A DNA stretch of 64,000 nucleotides from Basidiobolus meristosporus CBS 931.73 (GCA_002104905.1 MCFE01000129.1:62001-126000), one strand, 5' to 3'. Positions 21,574-33,396 are shown, numbered from the stretch's first letter. Numbers and translations are program-made. Notes: generated by a model from the sequence alone, not told the origin.

Positions 21574-22665
21574 CGTTGTGTGGTATTATGATTAGTTTGG
21601 GGCTTGTTCTACAAAATAGAGGCTAATCAACAATATACAAAAACTTACAGTATGCTAATACTGAAATAGTTTATTGGCAGTTTGATGTACCAATAGAAGA
21701 TATAACTTTCACCAATATCCTCAATCTTAGGCTCAAAATATACTATAGGTAGTATTTCTCACTTCTACAGCAGTGTTCTGACCTTCTGTTGACTAATGTG
21801 CTTATTTACTTTATAGTAACTTTTCCCTATATGAAGTCACTTTCCTTTGAGCAAAGATATTACCTAATATGGAAATTCTGAGTTTCTCTTAACCTAAAGG
21901 GTGTGTTGTAGAAGTCTCTAGAGGGGTCTTTAGACCTAAAGAGGTGTCTAAAGGGGTGTCTTTAGAGTAAAGGGGTTTCTTAGAGGGGACTTTTCCGACA
22001 GAAAAGTGGTAGTTTCTTGTAGAACTTAGATTGGATACTTGTGAGCTTTGCAGTCTCTTAACTGATGTAGTACTAATCACAGTAAGAATACTCGATAAGG
22101 CAAGTGATGTAGGGGAAGTCTTATAACCTTTAAACTTGTAATTGTAGTATGGAGATTCTGGAAAGAGAGGCTCTCCTTTGTTTCTTAGCTGGGGAAAACA
22201 TATGCATGAAACTTCTGAAGGATCAAAGTTTTTGGGCAATTGCTCAAGCAATACACATTGTACAAAGCTAAAATTCTGCAGTGGCACAGATCAGACATAG
22301 GTGCAGCACTTGTGAGAATTTTGAATGATTTGATTAGCTGGTTGAAAGTTACACGCAATCAAAGTCACCATAGTAATCCTTGCAATAGAGACCTGGCATA
22401 TATAATAATTCAACTCTTTTGGTTATAACTCCTTAAGAACTGCTTCAAATGAGCTGGAATTTGAATCATGTGTTGGCTACTACATGTTCCGTATGGCTTG
22501 ATATCCTTGGGTGGATTGCATGTCAGGGTCTGTAGTTTTTGTCCTTTAAATTTAAAAATTCTCAATATTTCACTAGTGTGTTACAATAGCAAAAAGTAAG
22601 ATAAAGAAATGAGTGCAGTATTGGTTTTGAGATATTGTAGTAATGGAATACTTTCCATTACCACA
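21574..22665 (-). mobile_element. Family-D element, copy 2 (inverted, TSD GATC)
   Basis: A 1092-bp copy in opposite orientation to 20101-21311, flanked by GATC at 21570-21573 and 22666-22669. It is shorter because the CCCCTTTA minisatellite is contracted (about 21895-21990). A 132-codon frame (21889-22287, minus) is open here, but the same frame carries a TGA in the other two copies, so I do not regard it as a gene. With copy 1 it forms an inverted repeat with about 1.1-kb arms. Confidence 0.78.
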
Positions 22666-24390
22666 GATCTCCTAGTTTGTGATACTGGAGTGATCACTTC
22701 TGGGATATTTTCAGGCATCAGTTCAGACTGAACCATAGTGGTAGAGTACTCTAGTGTGAAGTCATTTAATTGTTTTGGTCTGATTTAATCCAACAATTGC
22801 TGGACTTGAAATCAGTTTTTTGACTTCAAACAATATTGTTTTTAGTAATATTGTTAAATATTCATCAAACATCTCATGGCTGGAATTGATCAGCTTCATT
22901 GCTTCAGTATTGATGGGTGACTATGTCTTACTCACATTGCAGTAGGCTAAAAATATGCATTCTGCACTTTTTGACCCACATTTATTCTTTGTAATCATTA
23001 GTAAAAGTGCTTGAATACTTCACCCAACCTAAGAACAAATTTTGCAAAGGTCCATACAGATTAGAGTGAATTAGATCTAATTTTTTTCTTGGTTTTAGTT
23101 AGCCTCAAGCCCTTGAGTGGTTGTCTGGCTTATTTTCCATAAATGAAGGCTTCACAGAGCTCCAAGTTAGCTGGGGAAGCATTTTACTCCAGAAGTTACT
23201 TGATCTATGATTGTTTTAAGCAAGTAATCAAAATTGATGTGTCTAAATTTCTTGTGCCAATGCATTAGTGCTTCTTCATTCAAGTGAACTATATTGGCTT
23301 CTGGATTTCATGGAATATAAGTCACCTTGTAAAGACTTGCATCTCTCATACCCAAAGCAATATGGGCACAGAGATCCCACATCCAGAACTGTCAAAGCTG
23401 ACACCAAGTCCTCCTGTGGTGGACTTACTTATAAAAAGTAGGTTCATTGCTATTTCTGGTAAAAAGAGTACTACTTTAAAGGTCAGTCTATGGCTTTCCT
23501 CACGGCTTCTAAGGCTTACTTGGATAGTTCCTTCTCCCACTTCATCTGGTGTTTGATTGTCATTGACAAAAACCTTATTAATTAGAATATTATAATACTG
23601 ACTAAGTGCTCCTTTTAGCTTGCAAAGTGTTGAGATGCACTACAGTCAATGTTCCCTGTCTGAGAATCTTTTTTTGTGGTCATATTTACTGCATATATGA
23701 ATAGTCTATGCTCAGTTATTGCAGTATTCCCATTTTGAAGCTTTTTCTACCTACTATCTCTCTCTCTGAAACACCAGTCTGTTATGTGTCCTTTCCTTGT
23801 GCAATTGTGGTAAACAAGATTGCTATTGCCTTTAAAGGTTTCTTGGCTGCCTCATTTGTTAGCTATCACTGCTTATTAAAGCATTTTCTATATCCTTCTG
23901 ATTTGCACTTGACTTTCTTAATTCTTCCTGCAGGAGCCTTACACATATTTAATTTAAGGTCAAATCTTCAGTTCTGGACTCTATGGCTGATACAAGGCCC
24001 TAAAGATTTCCTGTCAGGCTTCTCAGAATGGTGACTAACACATCTTTGTAAGCAATTGGTATTCCTGCTGATTACTTCTCAAACACCAACAGGTTAATTG
24101 GTTAATTAGATTTTTTGTTTCCTCTTCAGGAAGCATCTTTGTAGTGAGGATTTTTTGTCTAAGATACTTTTCTTAGGAGCTGAACATATATGGTAGGTTT
24201 CTTCTAATGTCTTCCAGCCATTATTTACAGTTTTTGCTCATGAGCATTGAATTAGCAACTTGTCCTGAACACTAAGGCAAATGCAGCTAAAGGTACCTTG
24301 TTTGTTCTTCTGGTACTTTATGGCTTGCTCTCCCACTCCTTTAGAAGGGCATTACTCTGCCATGACAGTATCCTAAAGACCTCTTTCCTG
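22666..24390 (-). pseudogene. Ty1/copia gag-protease-integrase relic
   Basis: Minus-strand frames give copia order. Gag piece (SVQDKLLIQCS...NNGWKTLEETYHIC) near 24240-24350. A zinc-knuckle remnant (HNCTRKGHITDWC, first Cys lost) lies near 23790. A protease motif (DCSASQHFAS) is near 23640, then the longest open run GEGTIQVSLRSREESHRLTF at 23346-23540. A GAG-pre-integrase segment containing MHWHKKF-like residues follows, then CEAFIYGKQARQPLKG and a LDLIHSDL-like integrase start near 23050-23180. RT and RNase H are missing; the left side is cut off where family-D copy 2 sits. Many frameshifts. Confidence 0.82.
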
Positions 24391-24605
24391 TAGCTTCATC
24401 AAGGTCTCAAGAACTTGTGTATAAAGTTTGGAGCTGTTTGGACAACTTTGAGAACATTCATGTTCTGGGTACCTGATATTTTGGTGAAATTATTACAAGT
24501 AAGTTCTGGCAAAGAATCTGGTCTGTATTCTATAAGATTTGTAGGTAATGCGTTACGTGACTAAGCTAGGTGATTATTTAGGTGAAATCTCAAATATCTA
24601 CAACA
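24391..24605 (-). repeat. Truncated copia-family LTR (5' LTR of the relic)
   Basis: Matches the right two thirds of the LTR at 26136-26485 (AGGTCTCAAGAACTTGTGT, CTGGGTACCTGATATTTTGG, ending CTACAACA). The part nearest gag is deleted, so no primer site remains. Confidence 0.75.
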
Positions 24606-25066
24606 ATTGCCTCAATGCCTTTTGCTCATGGGATTTAATTTTTGTAATGATTTTTTGATGTGATCATCAAGGTTACTGTGCTTAGGGATGGATACTTACT
24701 CTTAGATTGAAATCTAACTTGTTATGCTAGCACAAAGTATATAGATCTTGGATGTCATATCATGGTGTAAGCAAATAACCTGCTTGACCTTGTGTACTGT
24801 CTAACTGATAAAATGATTGCCAATATGCATGCCAAGTTATTAGCTAGAGATAAGCTCATACTCCTTATCTTACAATTGGTCCTAAATTATGTAAAGGTAC
24901 TACACCTGAGTACTCATCTTATGTGGTTAGTTTGATCATTAACCACAAATCCAAGAGAAGTCTGGTTAAATTCCTTGTAGGTAGTTACTGGGAATACCTG
25001 CCTAAATAGCACATAGCCAGAGCATAAAATTCAGTGGTATAATGTGACTATTACATTCAATAAATT
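24606..25066. other. No gene; short family-B tail fragment
   Basis: 24606-24680 resembles the family-B tail at 11805-11890 (CTCATGGGATTTAATTTT, TTTTTGATG). The rest is AT-rich sequence without a recognisable feature. It ends in the ATT duplication of the long family-E transposon (25064-25066). Confidence 0.45.
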
Positions 25067-25359
25067 GGACTTGTTCTGTTGGATAGTGCCACATAGTGCC
25101 AGCCTGTTTATGGTGCTGGATCAATCTGGCACTATCTGGCACTATCTGGCACTATAATTTCTACCATCATGCCAGTGGTAGGTTATAGTCACTGGTAATT
25201 TTACTCAATTTTACTTATGTTGCTCAGAGTAGTGCTTTCCTTGCCTTATTTACTTTTCATAATGCTCCAGACACATTTCTCTTGGTGGATTTCTTCTTGT
25301 ATGGATATACTGTGCATTGATAAGTATCTTAACTATTTTATCTATTCTGCTGTTTTCTC

Positions 25360-25809
25360 CTACATATGACTTTCCTCTGTATTTACCTGCCAATATGCTG
25401 AATCTTTTGGATAGCCAAATGTATACTCTACCCTCACTGTGAAATGATTAAATATCTTATTGTAGAGCTTCTGCTTCCTGCTAAGCACACCATTCCTTGG
25501 CTTCCTATAAGCTGTAATACATCCTAATCTCTGACAATACTCTCCTATATAAGCTAAGTCTGCCATATATTTCTCCCCTCTACTGAATTCTGGATGGTTC
25601 TCTACCCAGAGTGCTTTGTCATGCCTACTGCCAGCAAATGGCCCACTGAACCAGATGATGTTACCCTCAATGTCAGACAGTGCTTGAAACTTCACACAGT
25701 GTGCCTTGTACTTGCCAGAATAAAAGTGCCTCTGCCCTCTAGAAGGTCTGTTGATCCTTACTGGGACGGTATCCAAAATACTCCTTATATGGAACCTGTT
25801 GCTGAACAC
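25360..25809 (-). pseudogene. DDE_4-type (PIF/Harbinger-like) transposase, 3' part
   Basis: An open run of 149 codons carries a DDE_4 core. First acidic site in ILDTVPVRINRPS; then YSGKYKAHCVKFQALSDIEG; FAGSRHDKALW; second site MADLAYIG; then RKPRNGVLSRKQKLYNKIFN; and RVEYTFGYPK with the third acidic residue. A Lys/Arg-rich run before the final Glu is usual in this family. Upstream N-terminal remnants (LEEIYTKYCDPSTPIYT near 26060) are out of frame. Full-length relatives are usually longer than 300 residues, so this is a fragment, though all three putative catalytic acids are present. Confidence 0.82.
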
Positions 25810-26135
25810 TCTGGGATATGGAAGTCAATTGGAGCTCCTAAACCTAGTACTCCAAGCTTGCTCTAAGCTAATCATACCCTCTGCAAGGTGGTTCTCCATT
25901 GCTGTCAGCTGAGAATGAAAGCTTCTAGGATTTTTTTGCCATGGATGGTGGGATAAAACCTTCAAGGGCAATAGTTCTTTTAATAGCAGAGAAGCTTAGC
26001 AAGGGATCTCCTGGTGTAGATTGGGGTAGATGGATCACAGTACTTTGTATAGATCTCCTCTAGTGTGTCAAAGGGAAATCCAGCGGTATTGATGGGATTG
26101 ATGAGAAAAGACTATTCAGATGAGTAAGTCATATT

Positions 26136-26485
26136 TGTTGTAAGAGCCTTTGAGATATTGGAAGTGATTGGGAGGACAGGTAGATTGTGTGTTTTTCACA
26201 TAATGATTTATTGAATGTAAAAGTAGTATTTATACTTTTACCTGGTCTTGGCATAACAAAAGCATTGAATAGGTTAAGGAAGGTCCCAAGAACATGTGTG
26301 CAAAGTTTGGGGCTGTTTGGACAACTTTGAGAATTTTTATGTTCTGGGTACCTGGTATTTTGGTGAAAATATTCTAAGTAAATCATAACAAGGAATTTTG
26401 GTCAGTATTCTTTAGGATTTGAAGGTGATGATCTAAGTGACTAAGTTAGGTGAACATTTTGGTGGAAATACAAATTTTTCCAACA
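26136..26485 (-). repeat. Solo copia-family LTR (TSD ATATT)
   Basis: 350 bp, TGTTGTAAG...TTCCAACA, homologous throughout to the LTRs at 38749 and 41711. Flanked by a perfect 5-bp duplication ATATT (26131-26135, 26486-26490). No internal sequence remains, so it arose by LTR-LTR recombination after insertion into the family-E transposon, just upstream of its transposase. Confidence 0.88.
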
Positions 26486-26844
26486 ATATTAAAATTGGAA
26501 GGATTGCGCTGAGATGATTTGGTATGATTTGGCGTAATTAGCCTTATTTATCTGATTTTCCATGCATTATGATTAAACCTCCATGAATTGCCTTTTATCC
26601 CATCATTATGTTGCAAAAATCATCCTCAAACAATGAGTGGATATGCTTATTGATATTTTACTCACAAGTCTATAATCAAATAGGAAATCTGCAATTGATG
26701 TGATATGATCTGTGTTGATGCAATCCAAGACGCATCATGCATAATATATGGAAAATTCAACAATCACATTAGTTTTCATATATTTTTCAAATACGACCAG
26801 GTTGATGCCAATATACCACTGTATAAGTATCCAAATCTGTTACT

Positions 26845-28060
26845 ATGGTCCCTATACCAAGTCTTAACTTGTCTTTAGTTCAACCCAGACAAAACCCATC
26901 CCCCAGCTCACAAGCGTGGTCCAGACCGGAAAAGGCAATGTCGGATCTGGTTGAGTTCTCACCAAATGATTTCAGTATGGCCCAAGTGTCTATGATGAGC
27001 CTTCATACAGATATTTGGGCACTACTCCTTAATCTAGCAGAACTAGGTACCTTGGAGAGTTGACAGATATGGAAGAACCTGAGTAGAAAGCTGTGGCATG
27101 AGTTCTACATCAAGATGCCAGCGGATATATGTAAGAAGATATATATGGATTTGATGAGGAAGCTGCATGGGAACAATTTTGCGTGCAATTTGCACAGTAC
27201 AGGCCAGACGTGTCCATTTGCGCCTCAACTTTGGGAACTAAAGATATTTTGAATGAGTTTTTGCCTCAAATGACTTATGTATTACGTGAAATATTAGTAG
27301 AGCTAAATGGCTTCTAAGAGCAATATACACAGGACTCATTCAGGCAACAATTGCAAAGTATTAGACAGAGGGTAAGTGAATACCTTGAGGAATCAGAAGC
27401 TGAGCTTCAAGAGGAGGAATACAGACCGCAAGGGACATTGTGTAGATTGCACCAGCACACCTTGCTGGATTCCTTACCATCCCTTGCATCTTGAGTGTGC
27501 AGGCGCACATCAGTCCAACTACTCCAATACCCTTCACAAGAGCGCCCCGCATTGACTCAATGTGTATTGGGCCAACACGCGCACTTCAGAGCAAAACCAC
27601 CAGAACCTGCCAAACTGCTGAAAAAGACACAAGTCCATTGGAGCGGGCCAAGTCGTGTCAACAAGCAGCAGCACATTGAACTCAGCCAAGGGCCATGTCA
27701 GCGCACCAAGTTGAGTCTAAATGTGCCATTACACCTGACCATCAGTGAGTTTCTTCTGGTGAACTGACAGATGATGACCCATATGAAGTGCCTCCACCAC
27801 TGGAGCCTTTTGCAAGTAAAGGAATGCATCAGCGCATAGCACTGCAGGCCAGCTCAGTTGCATCATCTGGAGCAATTCAGTGCGGCCAAGCTGCAGCATT
27901 ACACTGATCAACTAGGAGGCAAAACACTGACTACAAATACACAAGTAGCCAAGAGGATAGTCAACAAGAAAGTAGTTTAGGTGTGCAAAGTGAATCACTA
28001 CCAAATGCTTCAGTAGTAATCCCTGTGAGAAAAAAGCCTAGGAGAAGATGATGCAATTGC
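26845..28060 (+). pseudogene. Degenerate second ORF of the family-E transposon
   Basis: Plus-strand frames broken by stops: a 72-codon start (26845-27063), then RKLWHEFYIKMPADICKKIY, and near the end SGELTDDDPYEVPPPLEP and VVIPVRKKPRRR. A proline/acidic tract followed by a basic C-terminus would suit a DNA-binding accessory protein, and PIF/Harbinger elements typically carry a second Myb-like gene, but I see no clear Myb helices. Assignment rests on position inside the transposon only. Confidence 0.4.
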
Positions 28061-28797
28061 ATTGAATTGCTATTATTTGTAATGATCCAAACATCACATT
28101 TTTTTTTGTGATCTGCATCAAGCCATTGCAAATCAGTGATCACTAAATTTTTGATATAAGCAATATTAAGGTTGTCTCACATTTGATACAGGACCCCTAC
28201 AAATAAACACCCTGCATATGTATACATCATCTGTTGCACCAGTGCAGCCATTGGATCTGATTTGCACCCATACAATTGGTTGCGTGCTAGCTATGACATC
28301 TTGTCCAATCACTAGGATCAAGGATTTACTTGCTAAATGGGCAAAATGGGATATTTGATGGTAAATAAGGTAGCTTGTGTATTGGGCAAAGAGCCAATCA
28401 GGGGCTGAAAGCTTCAGGATACTTTTGGACCAATTAACCACTGAGATGCCATTCAATTGGAGTGATGGTAGCCACAATGGTAAGTATAAGTGTAGTCATA
28501 GTGTGATAAGCATTTATTTCCATTTACATTAAAGAAACATATCCAAATACTAGATTTTACCTACCATTATAGTGGTATCCAATTGCGCATGTGATGCAAA
28601 CATTATGAGTGGGCGCAATCATTTGTGCCAACCTCATTGTGTCAGATTGTGCCATTGTGTGCAAGATTGTCCTACATGGTGCAAAACCATCCAAGAGCAA
28701 TCCAGCCTACTGGTAGCTACAATTTTGCGCCCAATTGTTCTTAGAGACCGCAGATTGCACCACACACCCTGGCATGGTACAATGGAACAAGTCTATT

Positions 28798-29033
28798 ACC
28801 AACTGTACACCACATAATCCAAATGTACTTCAAATTACCAGCAGTATCTCTAAAACTCTATCAGCAGTAATAGTACAAAACTTTTGTTAATGTTGGCACC
28901 TAACATATAATCTTGCTGCATAGTGCAACACTGTATGAGGAAATCCACTAAGCTGGCATGGTTGACAGCCCCCCTTTCAGGTACAGTGGCAATGTTGCCA
29001 TCAACTGGCCATTCAAATCTTTAATCCTGTCAC
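28798..29033. other. No gene seen
   Basis: Short AT-rich interval between the family-E transposon and family-B copy 5, without recognisable features. Confidence 0.4.
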
Positions 29034-30240
29034 CAAGTGGTACTTATAACATCTTGACACCATGCAAAGTCCATTGGGAGAATTGTACATTGGATTTTCC
29101 AAAAACCTGATCTAGATATCATCCTCTCAATGGTCCTTGGGTTGCTTCTGATTAGATCCTTCCCATTTCTCTCATACTTCAAAGCTAAATACTTGATCAT
29201 CGCCTACAATGTGTACATTGATAGGCCATTACTTTTTTTGCACACTTCTCACTTGTTGAATCAACCATTTCAGTGGCTGTTCATGCACTTAGATTGACTA
29301 GTTTATGTTAAATCATTGGATGTTGCTAAGTTTAGTTTTTGCTGACATATACAAGTTGCTATACCCATTGTAAAATTGAGCCCAGAATCACACCAAACCA
29401 GTAACACCACCAATATTCTTCATTGCATAAATGTCTCAGAGCTTAACTGTATTACCTATTTTTTGGTGGGAACCCTGGAGCTTCAGGTTATTTTTGAATA
29501 CTAGCTGCCATATATAGATCTTCAGCTGGAGCTGTAAGGTCTAGTACCTCATCTGCCTGTCTGGAAAATAAGTACATGCAATATTGTAGTGTGCTTTCTG
29601 GACTGCTACTCTTGAAGAAGTGCTGCAAGCCCATATTATGTGTATTCTTAATCCAAATTCCATTACTGGGATTGTGCTAATCCTCAGACTTCATGATGTT
29701 GTTGCTTAGCTAGCCAGTGGGATTACTTCTCCATCTACCATACAGGACATGGAAGCTTTGGTAGAAGTCATTCCTTCTTCTGGAAGCTAATGTATCCAAC
29801 TAAAATATGGCACAGCTGTCCATGCTTCACACACTCAAGAAAATAATCATGGGCTTGGGGTAATAACTCATGTCTTTCACAGCACTCCAATACCTTTGAC
29901 TGATAGGGTTAATTGATGAAGACTACAGCTTTTCTTAAGTTGCTCAATCTCTGGCTTGCGCAGACTTTGTTTCCTTTCCCTTTACCATCAGCATTGCCAT
30001 TGCCAGTACCTTCACTGCTATTTTAAGGAAGTGCTTCTTGTATTGGACTGCAATTATGCTTGAGAATTGCTACATTGATGGGTCCATATGTGCTTGCTTT
30101 TCTATTACCAGCACTCTTCTGTCTCTTCAACATTGCATTGCTTCTGGTTAAGTGCTATCAGCCCTGCATGTAATGCAAACCTAGGAAAGCTACTGGTTCT
30201 TAGCCATAGTACCCTTATTTTCTGCCATTGATACCAGATG
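29034..30240 (-). mobile_element. Family-B repeat, copy 5
   Basis: A diverged minus-strand copy with landmarks in the expected order: tail (TGTGTACATTGATAGGCCAT near 29210), C-terminal coding region near 29430-29640 (AAGAAGTGCTGCAAG), the middle near 29690-29760, and the basic upstream part near 29950-30130. It ends near TTCTTAGCCATAGTACCC, matching 3730-3750 of copy 2. All frames are heavily broken. Confidence 0.65.
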
Positions 30241-30930
30241 CTTTACAGCACTTATCTTAGCAGTATATCAATGCTGGCATTATATCTATTTGCTCCTTTA
30301 GTCAAGAATAATGACATTGTTCCTAAATCAGGGCATTCAGCATAGCCTTCAGATCCTAATAGTTCCATGGTACTCCAACTTTTTGAGGTTGCATACCAGA
30401 CTCTTCATGGCTTGTTAGATACTGATAAACTCATTATGACTCTTCTAAGCTGCTTTGTAGTAGCTCAATGTCATTGGTTTTGGGCTTTGGTATGCATATT
30501 ACAGCTTTGGCACCCAGTAGTGTGACAGGCTATCTGTGAGTGTTGTATAAGGGTACTTCTGTGGTAGATGAAAGACTGCATAGTGTACCTTCACTTTCAC
30601 ACCAGAAGATGGCTAATCTTATTCTATTCACTTAACTACATATGTTGCTCCTTGTAACACTTACCTGCTGATTAAAACTGAGTTAGGGGAATGTGTAATG
30701 ACTTTTGGCTTACTTCAGCCTTCTGAATATGGCTGCACTATCATTACACTAAAGAGAAAGACTCACTGATGAATTGTATATCAATCTCCTCTCAGAACAG
30801 AGTTGACTTCTGACTGGCATGATCACAGTATTTCATGAGACAATAGCAGTAGAAAAATGCAGATAATAGTTTATGTAGCTTATCAGGCCCAGCAATTCAC
30901 TGACTGGTTACAATATCATACATTGGCTTG
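30241..30930 (+). pseudogene. Tnp2 N-terminal relic, copy 3 (divergent from family-B copy 5)
   Basis: At 30715-30850 the plus strand translates, with stops, to PSEYGCTIITLKRKTH then IVYQSPLRTEL, which aligns with the Tnp2 N-terminal segments at 9250-9330 and 15420-15520. Its position to the right of an inverted family-B copy mirrors the arrangement at 14350-16749. The rest of the interval shows nothing recognisable. Confidence 0.45.
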
Positions 30931-31204
30931 TTAAATAGCATGACTTCACTAACATTGATATTGTGGCTTTGATGATTTACTGCTATTTCTACTCAAATGC
31001 ATTATGCAATGAAACAATTCATCTCCCTCCTACAATGGAATAACAGACATACCAATGGCAACATATTACCCCGCAACTGTCCTAATACATGAATCTGTGA
31101 ATAGTTACATGGCATATGCATTAGCAAGAACTACCTTTCTAAGTTGTCCTACTTGCCTGGCATCCACTGCCACAGGATGAAAACATTTGGAATACATTCT
31201 GGCA

Positions 31205-32045
31205 ATTTCTATCTTGGCACACCTATTGTGCCTCAACCCAGAACTCAATCCATATTAATAAATATATCTAGACATCCATATTGCTAAAAAGTATATATAA
31301 GGCTTGTTCTGTTGGACAGTGCCACATTGAGCCATGAGTGTCAATTGATGCCTTAGTGTGCCAGGGAGGCCAATTGGTCCTATACTTGGCCACAGAGTGT
31401 GCAATATATTTATGCATTTCCTTGCAAAGCAGCCCTTGTTTTTCACCCATTGTGCAGGAGAAAATCAATTTTTTGACCTTTTTTTTGGGATGTATGTTGT
31501 GCACAATCTGTAAGAGGATAGAAGGACTAAAGACATGCATTTGGTACTAAAAGCCCATGGCACTCTGAATCTAGCTCCTGTGGCTTGTGACATGTTACAA
31601 GCTGCAGGAGCTAGATTCACACTACCATGGGTATTCAGTACCAGATGCATGCTTTCAGTCCTTCTGTGCTCTTATACATCATGCACAACATTGATCTCAA
31701 AAAAAGGGCAAAAAAAGGATTTTCTCCAGCATAATAGGTAAAACACTGGGGCTGCTTTTTGTGAGGATTAATAACTATATTTCACACTCTGTGGCTAAGT
31801 ATAGGTCTAATAGGCCTCTCATGCACACTAAGGCATCATTTGGCACTCATGGCTCAATATGGCACAATCCAATGGAACAAGTTCATAGTTCTATCTCCCC
31901 TTATGTGTTGCACAATTTGATAAACTCAGGTCTTGATTAACAGCCTTGCCCTGGACCTCACATTGCCTTTTTGGTTTTCACCCAAGTCCTTTCCTGGTCC
32001 TGCCTTGCCTGGCACTACTCTCCTGCCATGTCTCTATTCATAACA
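31205..32045 (+). repeat. 5' LTR of the chromovirus, split by a foldback element
   Basis: 31205-31299 plus 31885-32045 aligns with 38290-38547 (TATCTTGGCACAC, GCCTTGCCCTGGA, TTCCTGGTCCTGCCTTGCCT) and ends CATAACA at 32045. Removing 31300-31884 plus one ATA copy restores co-linearity with the 3' LTR. Left boundary uncertain. Confidence 0.75.
31300..31884. mobile_element. Full-length foldback element of family E (TSD ATA)
   Basis: 585 bp, almost completely self-complementary: the left arm (31300 to about 31593) and the right arm (about 31597-31884) are inverted copies, by eye well over three quarters identical, with essentially no loop (centre near GACATGTTACAAGC). Ends AGGCTTGTTC/GAACAAGTTC belong to the family-E inverted repeat; ATA is duplicated at 31297-31299 and 31885-31887. 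The undisturbed target is visible in the 3' LTR near 38388. Open frames on both strands mirror each other and are a by-product of the symmetry. Confidence 0.88.
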
Positions 32046-33396
32046 GCTTTATCAGACTCCTGTTGACTTACCTGTGGATCTCTGCCTTTACCCATATTTT
32101 TGAGAAGAACTTGTAAAGGAGTACCTACCAATAGTTTAACCCTGAATCTTTGCCTGGTCTTGTTCTCTAAAGGCAAAGATAGTTTATCTTTGTAATATTA
32201 TTGGACAAAGCTGCATTCACTTTACTACTCTGCTGGTGTAGTGTACAGTTGTTACAGTATTGGAAGCATTAGTGTAATATTTTACAAAAGATGTCAATGC
32301 CTGTACCTTCTGAAGTGATGATAACTTATTCAAAGTTGGGGATTGTGGCTCAACAATTGTATTCTTGACAAACTAGTGGCTTTATAAACCACATATTAGC
32401 TAGTAGTCTCCAGTATTCCTGAACAAGCTCAACAAATCTCTCCACCTCATGCTACCCTGACATGTCCAGTCCAGAGTAGAATCTTGCAAGCCTCATGACT
32501 GCCTTTGCTCAGCTGCAACAAGACATTGCAGATCCCAGAAACTCTGTTGCTCAGCTTCAGAGCCAAAGTACTAAACAGCCAATCCAGACACCCTCCTACC
32601 ATGATCCCAAGATAACCTCTGCTACCAAGCTCATTGGCTCTCAAAATGAGTGCTAAGGCTTCATCAACATGGTCAAACACCACTTGCTGCTACCACCTAT
32701 TGGTTCCCAACAGCTCAAGCAAAAGTTGGTTATATCTCTAACCTGCTCACTGGAACTGCCCAGAAATGGTTCTACCCTTTGGTGGAAACCAACTCCCCTC
32801 TACTCAGTGACTACCATGCCTTCCTCACAGAATTGGAGCTAACATTTGGCAACATTGACCAAGCCAGAACTGCTGCCAAGAAGATCCAGAACTTGAAGCA
32901 AGGAAATAAACCTGCATCTGTATATGCATCTGAACTATGGCTACTAGCCAGTGATTTGAGCCTTTGGGGTGATGCTGCCCTAATTAGTCAGTCTCAAGAT
33001 GGCCATAAAGATGAAGTCAGTGACCTATGACTTACACCCTGACTCAACTACCTTTGGTGAAGCTATACATCAAGCAGTCCAATGAGACAATTACCATTTC
33101 AAGAAGAAACAGAAGATCTGACACACTTATCAGCTAACCTCCTTCCCAGTAATCCAGTCACCCAGTACTAACCCTAAGGATCCTATGCAAATTGACAGTG
33201 CCAAATACAAGAAACTTACAAAGGAAAGATCTTAGTTGGGAAACTCCAGTGTCCAGTTACAATGAGAGGCCTGAAACAGGACCCTTCAATGAAAATTCAT
33301 CACATTCAAAAAACATAATACACCACCAAGCCTATCCAGTCCTTAAGAATATGTGTCAATATCCATATCCCTGAGTCCAGTCCCTGCCATATCCAT
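32046..33396 (+). pseudogene. Chromovirus leader and Gag relic
   Basis: After a leader without open frame (32046-32480), Gag is readable in pieces; the longest (32650-33030, 126 codons) holds the retrotransposon gag core: AKVGYISNLLTGTAQKWFYP, FLTELELTFGNIDQARTAAK and YASELWLLASDLSLWGDAAL. Downstream, DPMQIDSAKYKKLTKE resembles the linker that usually precedes a zinc knuckle, but the knuckle itself is not visible and is probably deleted. Internal stops and frameshifts throughout. Confidence 0.82.

Larger units (their letters stand above)
25067..28794. mobile_element. Long family-E DNA transposon with DDE_4 transposase (TSD ATT)
   Basis: A 3.73-kb element with imperfect terminal inverted repeats (GGACTTGTTCTGTTGG at left; complement of AGACTTGTTCCATTGT at right), flanked by ATT at 25064-25066 and 28795-28797. 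Subterminal TCTGGCACTA repeats sit near 25127-25155. It contains a DDE_4/PIF-Harbinger-like transposase on the minus strand and a degenerate second frame on the plus strand, a two-gene, divergent layout reminiscent of PIF/Harbinger elements. It is disabled by a solo LTR at 26136-26485 and by frame damage. Confidence 0.8.

Noticed and set aside
21889-22287. 132-codon open frame in family-D copy 2
   Set aside because: The same frame has an in-frame TGA in copies 1 and 3 and runs through the minisatellite; open by chance in this copy.
31255-31741. Several overlapping open frames on both strands with mirrored sequence (MHLVL...)
   Set aside because: They come from the inverted symmetry of the foldback element, not from genes.
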